NCBI GenBank assembly: GCA_016125005.1
Contig: WGMQ01000012.1
Span: 81,895-145,894, forward strand
Reading direction: 5' to 3'
Length of the DNA stretch: 64,000 bases
Origin: a bacterium
Lineage (GTDB): Bacteria; Sumerlaeota; Sumerlaeia; SLMS01
Shown here: positions 29,300-39,017 of the stretch, piece by piece
Numbering within the stretch: position 1 is the first letter of the stretch
Layout: each line of letters opens with the position of its first letter
Made by a program: the position numbers and the translations under genes
The notes under the pieces: generated by a model
What the model saw: the letters and a program-made list of their open reading frames with translations, nothing else
Database searches by the model: none
What the model was told of the DNA's origin: nothing

Positions 29300-29959
29300 C
29301 TACTCCATCGGAAGTTGAAAAGGTCCGGGTACTGAACGGTTTAGTTCAACAATCAGTCGATCCACGTTGGTGATTGGGTTTCGGTCGCTCGAGCAGGAGT
29401 CATGGTGGGCGCGAACCTGTTCGGCTCGAAGCTTCGCGTCACGGGTGCGGTTGAAAAGATCCGGGCCAAAGTCATAAGCTTCGGTGTATCCGGGCAGATG
29501 CTGGGCCAGAAGGCGCTTGGCGTCGTCTCCAGACTTCAAGTGCACCGTCGTGTAGCAGTAGTGAAGTAGCAGCCAGAACTCGAAACACGGGTCAGACACT
29601 GCGAGCTGGATTTTCTCCCGGCCAGCCAGTGCCTCGGCATCCTGCGCCTTCTTCCGTCGTTCATCGTGTTGCTTCTCGAGATCGAAGACGACCCACACCT
29701 GATCGAAAGCGGGATAACCTGACTGGCGTCGACGCTCATTCCTGAGCTTAATGGCGTGTTCCACGAGCGATACGGGGTCTGTCGCGGGTGGATGAACGAC
29801 CGCAACCTGCACGACGTGCAGCCTCAAGAACTTCCGTAGAGCCTCGAAGTAATTCACCTCGGTCTTCTTGCCTTCGACCACGATTAGGAAGCAGTCACCG
29901 GTGATCGTGGGAGGCTTACGACGAGCGAGCTTGTTTCCGTCCCCGGCTCTTCGATTCAT
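29300..29959 (-). CDS. RloB-family protein, AbiLii-like
   Basis: 219 residues. It has the RloB signature FLIVVEGKKTEVNYFEALR near residue 25, which resembles the first TOPRIM motif, then VWVVFDLEKQHDERR and SDPCFEFWLLLHY. The gene overlaps the ATPase upstream by four bases, so the two proteins are probably made together. ATPase plus RloB pairs correspond to the AbiL abortive-infection system. In that scheme this would be the effector, possibly a nuclease, but its target is not known from the sequence. Confidence 0.85.
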   Translation of the reverse strand: MNRRAGDGNKLARRKPPTITGDCFLIVVEGKKTEVNYFEALRKFLRLHVVQVAVVHPPATDPVSLVEHAIKLRNERRRQSGYPAFDQVWVVFDLEKQHDERRKKAQDAEALAGREKIQLAVSDPCFEFWLLLHYCYTTVHLKSGDDAKRLLAQHLPGYTEAYDFGPDLFNRTRDAKLRAEQVRAHHDSCSSDRNPITNVDRLIVELNRSVPGPFQLPME

Positions 29960-31248
29960 CGCCCGAGCCTCGCCGGGATGAAGGGGATGCCTCCGTAACG
30001 CCCCGCCAAGTACCCCTTGGACAGGGCTTCATCCTTGCGCGGCATGAAGTCGGTGAGCGGGTACAGGCGTGTCGCGCCGCCATGATCCTTCTCGGTGAAC
30101 CACACCTGATCTCTGCGAAGGATCTCGCGGTCCAGCAGCAACGGACTGTGAGTCGTGAAGATCAGTTGCGACGGCAGTCCCTCCCGGTTGTGCGACTGGT
30201 GCATCTGAATCAACTCCCGCACGAGCAGCGGGTGAAGGCTGGTCTCAATCTCATCGACGAAGAGCACCCGGCCATTCTGCAGCACATCCAGCCAGGGTCC
30301 TAGTGCCGCAAAAAAACGCCGGGTGCCGTTCGACACCTCCCGATCAAGATCAAACCGGACCAGCTCGCCCTGCCGTGATTGCCGCAGGAACTCGATTGCC
30401 AAACGCTCCGCTTGGACGCTCCCCCCATTCTCGCTGGCGATGCTCCATCCACGGGCGGCCGCCACTTGTGGGTCCACTGGGACAAACTCCCGCTTGGCCT
30501 CTATTGCATCAATGCCCAATTCTGCCGCCTGCATCAGCTTTAGGACTGTAGCCTTGGTATCTGCGTCTTCCTCGATCATGCGTCCTGTATAGACAGATGG
30601 AACGCCTCCCGGCAGTCCCATATTCAGGAACCGGACATTTTGCTGGAACCAGCGATAAACGATGCCAAGCCGAGGGTGGTTAAACTGGGCGGCCGTCGAC
30701 AAGAAAAGCGCATTGTCGCGAGTCTTCGCCTCCAAGGACTCGTCACGGTGCAGCTCAGGACTGCTGTACTCCCAGACGGCTTGCTGATCGCTCTCGCCGC
30801 GCCGCCGACGGAACCACATTTGGTTACGCCCCTTTGGATAGGCATCAAGCCCCTCTTCGACAACTTCATTCGCTGTCAGCGCAAAGAAATAGCGATACCG
30901 TATCCCTTCAGCCACGAAGGTGGCCTCAAAACGCGAGGGCGCAGAGATTAGGTCGCCATCTAGCTTGAAAGGAGTGACACCCGTTGCTTCGCCTGGCTGG
31001 AGCCGCACCGCTGAATCCCTCACAAGGCGGGCCATGAAGCTGACTGCCCGCAACAGGTTCGATTTCCCTGACGCATTCGCGCCGTAGACTGCCGCCCCCT
31101 TCAGTACCTTGACCTTCGTCAGACCCGGCAGCCCAGGGGCGACCGTGTTTTGCTCTGCAAGCCCCTTCTCATAGTTGTTCGCCACCAAGCTGAGGACCTG
31201 TTCGTCAGCGAATGAGAGAAAGTTGGAGACTCGGAATTCAAGAAGCAT
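29956..31248 (-). CDS. AAA ATPase (AAA_15/AAA_21), AbiLi/RloA-like
   Basis: 430 residues from the ATG at 31248 (MLLEFRVSNFLSFADE, the typical start of this ATPase class). An in-frame extension of 42 codons upstream lacks the family N-terminus. Walker A is YGANASGKSN near residue 51, Walker B is RVLFVDEIETSLHP and the switch His is in IFTTHSPLLL. OLD/ABC-like ATPases of this type act as sensors in phage defence. The RloB partner follows directly. Base composition looks less GC-rich than in the neighbours. A GTATAGAC octamer (30587-30594) is present even here. Confidence 0.87.
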   Translation of the reverse strand: MLLEFRVSNFLSFADEQVLSLVANNYEKGLAEQNTVAPGLPGLTKVKVLKGAAVYGANASGKSNLLRAVSFMARLVRDSAVRLQPGEATGVTPFKLDGDLISAPSRFEATFVAEGIRYRYFFALTANEVVEEGLDAYPKGRNQMWFRRRRGESDQQAVWEYSSPELHRDESLEAKTRDNALFLSTAAQFNHPRLGIVYRWFQQNVRFLNMGLPGGVPSVYTGRMIEEDADTKATVLKLMQAAELGIDAIEAKREFVPVDPQVAAARGWSIASENGGSVQAERLAIEFLRQSRQGELVRFDLDREVSNGTRRFFAALGPWLDVLQNGRVLFVDEIETSLHPLLVRELIQMHQSHNREGLPSQLIFTTHSPLLLDREILRRDQVWFTEKDHGGATRLYPLTDFMPRKDEALSKGYLAGRYGGIPFIPARLGR

Positions 31249-31261
31249 TGCGCTCTCTTTT

Positions 31262-31316
31262 ACGTGTTTTCCACAAAAACAAGTCCAATATAGTCCTAAA
31301 CACGTGATGAACGCAA
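31262..31316 (-). promoter_or_regulatory. Putative promoter and operator of the AbiL-like pair
   Basis: Read on the minus strand, TTGCGT (31316-31311) and TATATT (31292-31287) are 18 bases apart, a good sigma70-like promoter about 40 bases before the ATG. Two perfect arms, ACGTGTTT at 31262-31269 and AAACACGT at 31298-31305, flank the -10 region. This is the layout expected of a repressor or control-protein operator. Confidence 0.5.
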
Positions 31317-31422
31317 TGGTTTTGATTCTCTGGGACGATTTCAGCCCTTGCTGCTTACCACTCAACGTCCTCACTCTGGCACTCTCCCTTGCGGCGGATG
31401 ACCCTTTCGCCTACACAAACCC

Positions 31423-32829
31423 ATGATGATTTCAGCGCCATTGCTACGATGGATCCTTTTGCTCGCCGCCATTTCGGTTAGTATCTCGGCCTGTGGGGGC
31501 CGGGAGCGCGCCGGTTTGGCGGGGCGTCCTGCCGTGAGTACGGAGTCGCGCCAGAACATCAAGCAGTCGCTCGATGCCTATGCGAACGCCTTCGAGGTCG
31601 TCATCCAGACCGCGGCCGATGACATCAGCACGAAGACGGACCGCAAGGAAGTGCTGCGCACCGCCACGCTCTGGAAAGTCCGCGCGGTCGAGCACAACCG
31701 GCAGGCCCTCGCGAATACGAATCCCGTGGCGGCGCTGGTCGATGCCTGGGCGCTTGCCTATCGCATGGAAGCCCAGATGCAGGGGGACGAGGGGGCACGA
31801 CTCTTCGGCGCCCAGCGACCCATCGCGGAGGCTGCCTGCACGCAGCTTCGGCTGCGTCTTGATTCGCTGGCGGTCGACAGCTTCGGCGAGGACACCGCCG
31901 ACCGGCTTCGCCAGACCGTTTCCGCACGCGCCCGCGAGCACCCAATCGTCGGCGTCTTCGAGTCCGTTCCCACCACCGGCATTGGGGCCCAAAGCACCGA
32001 ACTGATTTCATCCGTGATTGCGCTCCCGTTGGCGCCGCTCCGCACCTTCGGCAAGGTGAACCGCACCGCCGACTCGATCCGCGAGTTCAACCAGATCGCC
32101 GATCGCATGGCCGACATCATCGAGGACACGCCGCGCGAAACGCGCTGGCAGCTAGAGTTGCTTGCCCAGCGACTTGAGGACAACGACACGGTGACCTCGC
32201 TGGTGCTCGCGCTTGACCGCACCTCGCAGGAGGTGGTGATGCTCCGCGCGATGCTGGAGGACACTCCCGAGCTCTCCCGCGGGATCACGCGGGCCGCGTT
32301 CGAGGAGGCGACACGCGCACTCCCGGAAGTGCAGTCCGTCCTCGCCGAAGCCCGAGGTCTTGTCCGCGACGCCGACGGTCTCACGTCCGCGACAGCGCAG
32401 CGGATCGAGCGCGTCCAACTTGCCCTCGTCGAGGCTCAGCAGGCCGCCGAGCGCCTGCGCCTTCTTTCCGAATCCATGAACACGACCATGCAGACGGCGG
32501 ACCGGTTAGCGGTACGCCTGGGTGTCGGGGAGCAGAGGCCCGAAACACCGGGAGCCCGTCCCTTCGACATCCGCGAATACGAGGCCGCGGCGCGCTCGCT
32601 TGAGGCCGCGGCAAAGGAACTGAACAACCTGCTGGAGCGTTCGGAAGCGGTCCTCGCGTCCGATGCCGTCGATGCCACAGAAGAGCGTGCGTTGCGTGTG
32701 GCGCGCGAGACCTCGTCACTCTTCGAGCAGGCCGTCAACCGCGCCATCTGGCGCATCTTCATCGCCGCGATTGCTGTGGTGCTGCTGGCCCTCGGAGGTC
32801 AGTGGCTCCTCTCGCGCAGAAAGTCCTGA
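31423..32829 (+). CDS. Predicted lipoprotein with long helical region and C-terminal membrane helix
   Basis: 468 residues. The N-terminus ILLLAAISVSISACGGRE has a lipobox (ISAC). The rest is mostly helical with coiled-coil character (for example VQLALVEAQQAAERLRLLSES and YEAAARSLEAAAKELNNLLERSEAVLA). It ends in one membrane helix (IFIAAIAVVLLALGGQWLL) and a short basic tail. A protein with both a lipid anchor and a C-terminal helix could span the periplasm. I do not recognise the family. It is divergent from the AbiL-like pair, and its last 114 bases are overlapped antisense by the next gene. Confidence 0.75.
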   Translation: MMISAPLLRWILLLAAISVSISACGGRERAGLAGRPAVSTESRQNIKQSLDAYANAFEVVIQTAADDISTKTDRKEVLRTATLWKVRAVEHNRQALANTNPVAALVDAWALAYRMEAQMQGDEGARLFGAQRPIAEAACTQLRLRLDSLAVDSFGEDTADRLRQTVSARAREHPIVGVFESVPTTGIGAQSTELISSVIALPLAPLRTFGKVNRTADSIREFNQIADRMADIIEDTPRETRWQLELLAQRLEDNDTVTSLVLALDRTSQEVVMLRAMLEDTPELSRGITRAAFEEATRALPEVQSVLAEARGLVRDADGLTSATAQRIERVQLALVEAQQAAERLRLLSESMNTTMQTADRLAVRLGVGEQRPETPGARPFDIREYEAAARSLEAAAKELNNLLERSEAVLASDAVDATEERALRVARETSSLFEQAVNRAIWRIFIAAIAVVLLALGGQWLLSRRKS

Positions 32830-33933
32830 CGCGGACGTCAACTTCTGCTCCAGCGTGGCGTCGCTGCCGAGTTCTTCCGCAAGCCCACCGTCCTTGAGCC
32901 ACTCCTTTGCCGCATCGCTGCCGTCGAGATGGGCGCGGAGGAACCCAAGGATCGCGTTCTCGATCAGGCGCTGGAAAGTCGGGTCCTTGGCCGGGTCACC
33001 GTTCTGACCGGAACCGTCTTGTTCCCTCATGCGCTTGGCGATCTTCGCGCGGAGGCTGTTCGGTTGCGCCTGCCCCTCGGCACGTCGCCCGGAGAACACC
33101 ATGTGGTCGCCGCCGTTGAGGGTGATTAGGTACTGGTCGGGTACGGTAATCGAGTCGTAGGGGATACGCCGATCCTCCGGCTTGTCGCCGCCGATGGGGC
33201 TGCTATCGAGCGTCCCCGTCATGTGAAGGCATGGGACCTTGATTCCCGCATAACTAGCCGCGGCTGTCTCACGCGTGCCGCTGGGTGGCGAGAGGGCAAT
33301 GCAGGCCTTTACGCGCCGGTCGCCCAAGTCCACCACATTGCCGTCGCGCGGCGAGATGAGAAGTCGTCCAGAGGCGGCCAGCGACGTGTAGGCGCCGAAG
33401 GAATGACCCCCAACGGCGATGCGAGTCAGGTCGAGGTGACCTTTGAACGTAGGATCCTCTGCATTCAGCTTCTCCGCCTGGTCGATGACGTAGGAAATGT
33501 CCTCGGGGCGCGCGAGGATCTCGCTGATGTCGCGCGCCGCCGCCTTCATCGATTGCATCGGGTTCGACTTGTCGCGCCAGACGCTGTCGTCGCTGTGGAT
33601 GTGCTGCGGCAGGATCACGATGAAGCCGTTCTGCGCCAGGAATCGGCCCAAATACCCGTACCCCTTCCGCGTGCCGCCGAGTCCATGCGAGAAGACCACG
33701 ACCGGGAGAGCGCCCTCCATGTTCTGCGGATACCAGATGCGGACCGGCACGTCCCGGTTGCGGCGCTCATCATGCCAGTCGAGGTCGACCGTTGTGACTT
33801 CGCGCTGCTGTCGGGCCGACGCGGGCGACCAGGCCGCTGCGGCAGGAGTCGCCGTGGGAGTGGGCTCGGGAGCTGCCCAAACGGGGGTGGTGGAGAGAAG
33901 AGCGGCGGCGAGGAAAATCGAACGGATCTGCAT
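32716..33933 (-). CDS. Secreted alpha/beta hydrolase (PAF-acetylhydrolase/dienelactone hydrolase-like)
   Basis: 405 residues from the ATG at 33933, with a signal peptide (SIFLAAALLSTTPVWAAP) and a ribosome site GGAAAGGA. The oxyanion region is VVVFSHGLGGTRKGYGYLG, the nucleophile elbow is GGHSFGAYTS and the His lies in NGGDHMVFSG. It probably cleaves an ester; the substrate is unknown. The last 35-40 residues (from about ASGLSAREEPLTS) look unrelated to the fold and are read antisense through the end of the neighbouring lipoprotein gene. Confidence 0.85.
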   Translation of the reverse strand: MQIRSIFLAAALLSTTPVWAAPEPTPTATPAAAAWSPASARQQREVTTVDLDWHDERRNRDVPVRIWYPQNMEGALPVVVFSHGLGGTRKGYGYLGRFLAQNGFIVILPQHIHSDDSVWRDKSNPMQSMKAAARDISEILARPEDISYVIDQAEKLNAEDPTFKGHLDLTRIAVGGHSFGAYTSLAASGRLLISPRDGNVVDLGDRRVKACIALSPPSGTRETAAASYAGIKVPCLHMTGTLDSSPIGGDKPEDRRIPYDSITVPDQYLITLNGGDHMVFSGRRAEGQAQPNSLRAKIAKRMREQDGSGQNGDPAKDPTFQRLIENAILGFLRAHLDGSDAAKEWLKDGGLAEELGSDATLEQKLTSASGLSAREEPLTSEGQQHHSNRGDEDAPDGAVDGLLEE

Positions 33934-34048
33934 GGGAGGATTCCTTTCCCGGAGACAAACTGCACAGACCATGCCCGCGCTTGGACCGCCAGGAATCCGG
34001 GAAAATGGGGGCGCGTTGTACCTTTCGGTGCGCGCCCGTTCCCGTTCG

Positions 34049-35488
34049 TCATTCCATCGCGATGTGGGCCTCAATGGGCGGTGCCGAGGCACCATCCTCA
34101 TGAGCCGTGTGCGACTTCGGATAAAACCAGCAGAGCGGAATGTGGAGCAACGCGAGCCCGGCGAAGACGAGGAACACCGTCTCCAACGCCGCGACGAGCG
34201 ACTCGGCATCGGCACCGACATCGGTGGCGCCGCCGTGTCCGCCCACGCTCACGCCAACCAGGACTCCTGCCATGCCCACGCCCACGGCACCGCCCATGGA
34301 ACGACTGAACATGTTGAAGGCGGTCGCCAGGCCGCGCTGGGCGTAGCCGACGCTTGTCTGCACGGCGATGACGACACTCGACGTCGCTAGGCCAAACCCG
34401 GCGCCCATGAGGATCATCACCGGCCAGAGCATCCACTGGACCGGGTGCTGCATCCAGAACCGCAGCGCCGCAGCCGCGATCGCCACCGCAAAGGAGCCGA
34501 TCAGCAGCGGCGTCCGGAAGCCGGTGCGAACCATCAGCGTGCTGGCCGCCGTGGCGGCAATCGGCCAGCCAATGAGCAGCGGGGTCAGCGACGAGCCCGC
34601 CACCGATGCGGAACGGCCCAGTCCCGACTGGATGAACAGGGGGAGGAAGTTCAGGATCCCCATGAAGCAGACCCCGATGGTCAGTGCACTCAACGACCCG
34701 ACGGCCACGTCGCGCCGCGTGAGCAACTCCAGTGGCAATAGCGGCTGCGAGGCGTGGCGCTCCACGAAAAACAGGGCGACTAGCAATGCCGTGCCTGCTG
34801 CCGCCAGAGGAAGCGCATAGGTACCGCCCGATGCGGCAAGCAGCGCCCCCGAACCGGTCACCAGCAATGCTCCACCAGCCCAGTCAAGCTGGCGAAACTT
34901 ATTCGTGTGGGCCGGCTCGCGGAGGTACTTCCACAGCACTCCTGCTGCCATGAGCCCGAAAGGGATGTTCAGCCAGAAGATCGACCGCCAGCCGAGCGTC
35001 GACACCAGCGTGCCGCCCAGAAGCGGCCCCGCGATTCCAGCGAAACCCCAGAGCGTTCCCATCAGCCCCTGGATGCGGCCTCGTTCCTCCAAGGCGAAGA
35101 GGTCCCCAACCAACGTCATCGTGATGGGTTGGATCGCGCCGGCCCCCAGCCCCTGGACCACGCGCCCTATCACCAGGAATCCGAGTCGCGGCGCGAGCGC
35201 ACAGAGGGCGGATCCGAGAAGGAAGAGCCCGATCCCGAGCAGCATCATGGTCTTGCGCCCGCGCAAATCCGCCAGACGCCCATAGATCGGGATCGTTACG
35301 GTCGCGGCCAGCAGATAGCTGGAGCCGACAAGGCCGTACAGCTTCAGCCCACCAAGATCGCCGACGATGGTCGGCATGGCCGTGGCCACGATGGTCGCCT
35401 CGATGGCCGAAAGAAACATTGCCATCATGAGCCCAACGACGATGACACTCCGTCGGGATCGGTTTTCTGCGGCAATGGCGTCGGTCAT
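34049..35488 (-). CDS. MFS drug transporter, DHA2/EmrB-like
   Basis: 479 residues, about 14 membrane helices. It has the MFS motif A GRLADLRGRKTMM between helices 2 and 3 and an antiporter-type motif C region (GFAGIAGPLLGGTLVSTLGWRSIFWLNIPFG). The class exports drugs or other hydrophobic compounds by proton exchange. The short His/Gly-rich stretch SVGGHGGATD lies in a late loop. No regulator gene is adjacent. Confidence 0.92.
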   Translation of the reverse strand: MTDAIAAENRSRRSVIVVGLMMAMFLSAIEATIVATAMPTIVGDLGGLKLYGLVGSSYLLAATVTIPIYGRLADLRGRKTMMLLGIGLFLLGSALCALAPRLGFLVIGRVVQGLGAGAIQPITMTLVGDLFALEERGRIQGLMGTLWGFAGIAGPLLGGTLVSTLGWRSIFWLNIPFGLMAAGVLWKYLREPAHTNKFRQLDWAGGALLVTGSGALLAASGGTYALPLAAAGTALLVALFFVERHASQPLLPLELLTRRDVAVGSLSALTIGVCFMGILNFLPLFIQSGLGRSASVAGSSLTPLLIGWPIAATAASTLMVRTGFRTPLLIGSFAVAIAAAALRFWMQHPVQWMLWPVMILMGAGFGLATSSVVIAVQTSVGYAQRGLATAFNMFSRSMGGAVGVGMAGVLVGVSVGGHGGATDVGADAESLVAALETVFLVFAGLALLHIPLCWFYPKSHTAHEDGASAPPIEAHIAME

Positions 35489-35669
35489 TCGATTTTATGT
35501 CCTGGGGGAAAACACTGTCCTGGGTTGACCAGCACGAAGCAGGCCCATCGAGAGATCGCCTGGATCGACCAAGTCCATCAACGCTTGCGGCGTTTGCGTG
35601 GACGATCAAAATGTTGGTGCCAAAGGCATTTCCGCCCGCATTTGCCTCATTCCAATCTGGACGCTCACC

Positions 35670-37256
35670 ATGCCGCTCTCCCCGGAATCAGGGTTTCCCT
35701 ACCCATCCCAGCGAATGCCGATCTTCGCGCGCGAGTGCGTCGCCACGTCGCAGCCCCTCGCGGCACAGGCCGGCCTGGATGCGCTGGCCCGTGGGGGTAA
35801 CGCGGCGGACGCGGCCCTCGCGGCCGCCATCACCCTGACGGTTGTCGAGCCCACGAGCAACGGTATCGGAAGCGACGCCTTTGCACTCGTCTGGGAAGGG
35901 AAGAGCCTTCATGGCCTGAACGCGTCGGGACGATCTCCGGCCGGGTGGACACGAGAACGATTCGCAGGACTTACCGAAATGCCCGAGCGCGGCTGGGATT
36001 CGGTGACCGTCCCCGGTTGCGTTTCCGCGTGGGTCGCCCTTTCCGAACGCCACGGACGACTCCCCTTCGGTGAACTGTTCACGGCAGCGATTCGTCATGC
36101 GCGCGAGGGATACCTCGTCTCCCCCATCACCGCCGCGGCGTGGCAGCGCTCCGAGCCGCGCTTTCGGGACTTTGCCGAGTTCGCCCGTGTCTTCCTCCCG
36201 TCGGGGCGCGCACCGATGGCTGGTGAGACGATCCGTTTGCCGGATCATGCCGCGACCCTGATCCGCATCGCCGAATCCGGCGGCGAGGACTTCTACCGCG
36301 GCGAGTTGGCGCGGCGCATCGCCGCAGCCTCGGAGGCCGACGGAGGGGCGATGTGCTTCGACGATCTCGCGTCGCATCTGGCCGACTGGGTGGCTCCGAT
36401 CTCGATCGAGTATCGCGGCCACGTGCTCCACGAAATCCCCCCGAACGGCCAGGGTCTCGCCGCGCTGATCGCCCTCGGCATCCTCCGCGAAGTGGACATG
36501 GCCGCGGCACCCGTCGATTCCGTCGCGTCGTTTCACCTCCAGATCGAGGCCATGAAGCTGGCGCTGGCGGACGCGTATAGACATCTATCCGATCCCGCGC
36601 ACATGCAGGTCCCGGTGGAGGCACTTCTCTCTCCCGATTACCTCGCCAGCCGCGCCCAGCTCATTGACCCCAAGCGGGCGCGAGCCGCCGAACCGGGCGT
36701 CCCCGCAGAGCGCGGCACCGTCTACCTGACCGCCGCAGACCGCGACGGAATGATGGTGTCCTTCATCCAGTCGAACTACTGGGGCTTCGGCTCGGGAGTG
36801 GTGGCACCGGGAACCGGGATCGCACTCCAGAATCGCGGCTTTGGCTTCGTGCTCACACCGGGGCATCCCAACGAGGTCGGTCCCCGCAAGCGCCCCTTCC
36901 ATACCATCATCCCCGGTTTCCTCACTAGGGACGGGCAACCAGTGCTGAGCTTCGGCGTCATGGGCGGACCCATGCAGACCCAGGGTCATGTCCAGATGGT
37001 CGTGCGATTCGTCGACTATGGGCAGAACATCCAGACGATGAGCGACGCCCCCCGCTGGCAGGTCACGCGAGGCCTTGGCGTTATGCTCGAGTCCACCGTC
37101 CCACTCGACACCGTCGAGGGGCTGCGGGCGCTCGGGCATGAGGTCACCATCGCCCCGCCGCGCGAGTTCGGCGGCGCCCAGCTCATCCAGCGGCTGCCCG
37201 ACGGCTACTGCGCTGCTTCCGACCACCGCAAGGATGGCCAAGCCGTGGGGCGGTGA
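35670..37256 (+). CDS. Gamma-glutamyltransferase family (Ntn hydrolase)
   Basis: 528 residues from the ATG at 35670. The self-processing site is expected before Thr350 in ERGTVYLTAADRDG, where the Thr becomes the nucleophile of the small subunit. The large subunit starts with GLDALARGGNAADAALAAAITLTVVEP, and the substrate-binding GGPMQTQGHVQM lies near the end. No signal peptide is visible, unlike periplasmic glutathione-degrading enzymes, so a cytoplasmic amidohydrolase of the same family is possible. It contains the 16-base motif at 36575-36590. It is divergent from the MFS gene. Confidence 0.88.
   Translation: MPLSPESGFPYPSQRMPIFARECVATSQPLAAQAGLDALARGGNAADAALAAAITLTVVEPTSNGIGSDAFALVWEGKSLHGLNASGRSPAGWTRERFAGLTEMPERGWDSVTVPGCVSAWVALSERHGRLPFGELFTAAIRHAREGYLVSPITAAAWQRSEPRFRDFAEFARVFLPSGRAPMAGETIRLPDHAATLIRIAESGGEDFYRGELARRIAAASEADGGAMCFDDLASHLADWVAPISIEYRGHVLHEIPPNGQGLAALIALGILREVDMAAAPVDSVASFHLQIEAMKLALADAYRHLSDPAHMQVPVEALLSPDYLASRAQLIDPKRARAAEPGVPAERGTVYLTAADRDGMMVSFIQSNYWGFGSGVVAPGTGIALQNRGFGFVLTPGHPNEVGPRKRPFHTIIPGFLTRDGQPVLSFGVMGGPMQTQGHVQMVVRFVDYGQNIQTMSDAPRWQVTRGLGVMLESTVPLDTVEGLRALGHEVTIAPPREFGGAQLIQRLPDGYCAASDHRKDGQAVGR
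36575..36590 (+). repeat. 16-base motif GTATAGNNATCTATCC, copy 4
   Basis: GTATAGACATCTATCC in the gamma-glutamyltransferase gene. This copy also contains the octamer GTATAGAC, linking the two motif classes. Confidence 0.8.
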
Positions 37257-37262
37257 TGTGAG

Positions 37263-39017
37263 TCATTCAACGGAGAACGATTCCAGCCTAATCCCAAGTG
37301 TTCGTGTGTCATCGCCCCCGCCCAGGGACGCAGGCGAGGTCGCGTCGGGCAGTTCGAAGCCGATCTGATAACGACCATCTTCGGCAGGCGGCAGCGGCAC
37401 CTCAAGGTAACCTCCCCATTTCTCGTCAATGTCCTGGCGAAAGAGCTCTGTACCATTGGCGCGGATCACCACACGCTGGGAGGCCAATTTTCCCTGACCG
37501 AGGAAGGGATAGAAGCTCAGCCGCAGCTTGCTGGCCCCGGGATGGGTGAAGACGGCGGTCGCCGACTTGCCGTCAGTCCACCGCCAATGCGCCTCCCCCC
37601 ACGACCACCCCCGCACAAAGACCCGCCCGGCCCGGTCCTCTCCGGGGGAAACGACGCCGCCGGATGGCAGTTCTGGAAACGTCCTTGGAAGTGGGGCGGG
37701 GAGGACGCCCGCCAGCACCTGCGGATAGCGCCAGTCCCACATGCCCCCGGGGGTTGCATCGGCGGTTCCGGGTCGCGCGTTCCACGCCCATGCGGCACGG
37801 CTGTACGCGCCGGTCGCATGGATGGCGATGCTCAGCGCCGCCAGCGTCGCCAGCACGATGCGACCGAAAGTCCCGGGTCGCCAGACACGCATGGCTTCGA
37901 TACCAGCAAGCACGAGAAACGGGAGCGCGCCAATCGTCAAGCGCGGGCCGAAGCAGTGTCCGCCCCACCAAATGGGCCAGCAGGAAATCAGCGCCAGATG
38001 TGCCGCAGTCCCTATCACAGCCAGTTGCCACTCCGCACCGCGCCACAAGCCGCTGACACGAGCCGCCATCCACAAAACCCACCAGAGCACGGGCACGAGC
38101 ACGAGCAGGCCCCGTGACGGGCTGAGGAGATGCCCGGGCAGCGCCTCGGGAATCGCGGCAATGGTCATCATCCCACCATAGGAGGAGTACATCGGGAGAA
38201 CGCTTCCAGTTTGCCACTTTAGGAACGCGGCGAAGAGCACCGCCCAAGCCGCCCCCCAGGCGAGGAATCCTCCGAGCAGTTTTCGGCGATGCAGCGCGAG
38301 CCAGATTCCGAACACGATCACCGCCGTGGCATACGTCGGACGCACAAGCACCAGCCACGCCGCGATGGAGCCGATCAGTCCGCCCAGCTTGTCCGGCTTG
38401 GACGAATCGCCAGCCACCGCCAGAAATAGCGCAGCCTGAAGAAGCACGATTCCCAACGTGTCCGACCAAAGCCCCCGGCTCGCCGTGGAAAAGGCCATCG
38501 TCCCGAACGCCGCAACCACCGTGACTGCCACGGCCCTCCACTGTGGCAGGCGCTGCACCGCCAGTAGGTAAACCAGCACGACAAAGAGCGTCGTCACCAG
38601 CGGTGCGAGGATGTTCTGCATCCGGATGTCGGCGTCGGGTTCGTAGAGCCAGTTGCCATCGTGGCTTGAAAGGCCCGCCAAATTCATCACCCAAACGGCC
38701 GGTGCGATAAGGAGGGCGGTCCCGGGCGGATAGATGTAGTAGACATGGCCGCCCCGTGCGATCATCTGGTACGGATAACCGTCCGCCCGCTGGCTTGGAT
38801 AGCGCGATGGATCCATCGGCGGCTGGAAGGAAGGATCGAGCTTCAAGCTCCCACGCCAGATGAGGTGCTCGGCCACGAGCGGCGTATAGCGGGCATCCGT
38901 CACCGATTGTGACACCGGCGAGGCAAAGTAGATGGCAAAGGCCAACGCCGCCAACAATCCGGCCACGAGCCAATGTGGGTACTTCGCGGGCGGTGGTTGA
39001 AAATCGTCCTTGATCAT
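37263..39017 (-). CDS. Multi-pass membrane protein, GT-C-like
   Basis: 584 residues. About 10-11 membrane helices, the first near residues 17-33, then a large first extracytoplasmic loop (VTDARYTPLVAEHLIW, HVYYIYPPGTALLIAPAVW). The C-terminal 150 residues are a soluble beta-rich domain resembling a carbohydrate-binding or jelly-roll module. The overall layout resembles GT39/GT-C enzymes, but the acidic pair in loop 1 is not clear. It is the third such protein in the window; a fourth is at 62159. Confidence 0.75.
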   Translation of the reverse strand: MIKDDFQPPPAKYPHWLVAGLLAALAFAIYFASPVSQSVTDARYTPLVAEHLIWRGSLKLDPSFQPPMDPSRYPSQRADGYPYQMIARGGHVYYIYPPGTALLIAPAVWVMNLAGLSSHDGNWLYEPDADIRMQNILAPLVTTLFVVLVYLLAVQRLPQWRAVAVTVVAAFGTMAFSTASRGLWSDTLGIVLLQAALFLAVAGDSSKPDKLGGLIGSIAAWLVLVRPTYATAVIVFGIWLALHRRKLLGGFLAWGAAWAVLFAAFLKWQTGSVLPMYSSYGGMMTIAAIPEALPGHLLSPSRGLLVLVPVLWWVLWMAARVSGLWRGAEWQLAVIGTAAHLALISCWPIWWGGHCFGPRLTIGALPFLVLAGIEAMRVWRPGTFGRIVLATLAALSIAIHATGAYSRAAWAWNARPGTADATPGGMWDWRYPQVLAGVLPAPLPRTFPELPSGGVVSPGEDRAGRVFVRGWSWGEAHWRWTDGKSATAVFTHPGASKLRLSFYPFLGQGKLASQRVVIRANGTELFRQDIDEKWGGYLEVPLPPAEDGRYQIGFELPDATSPASLGGGDDTRTLGIRLESFSVE

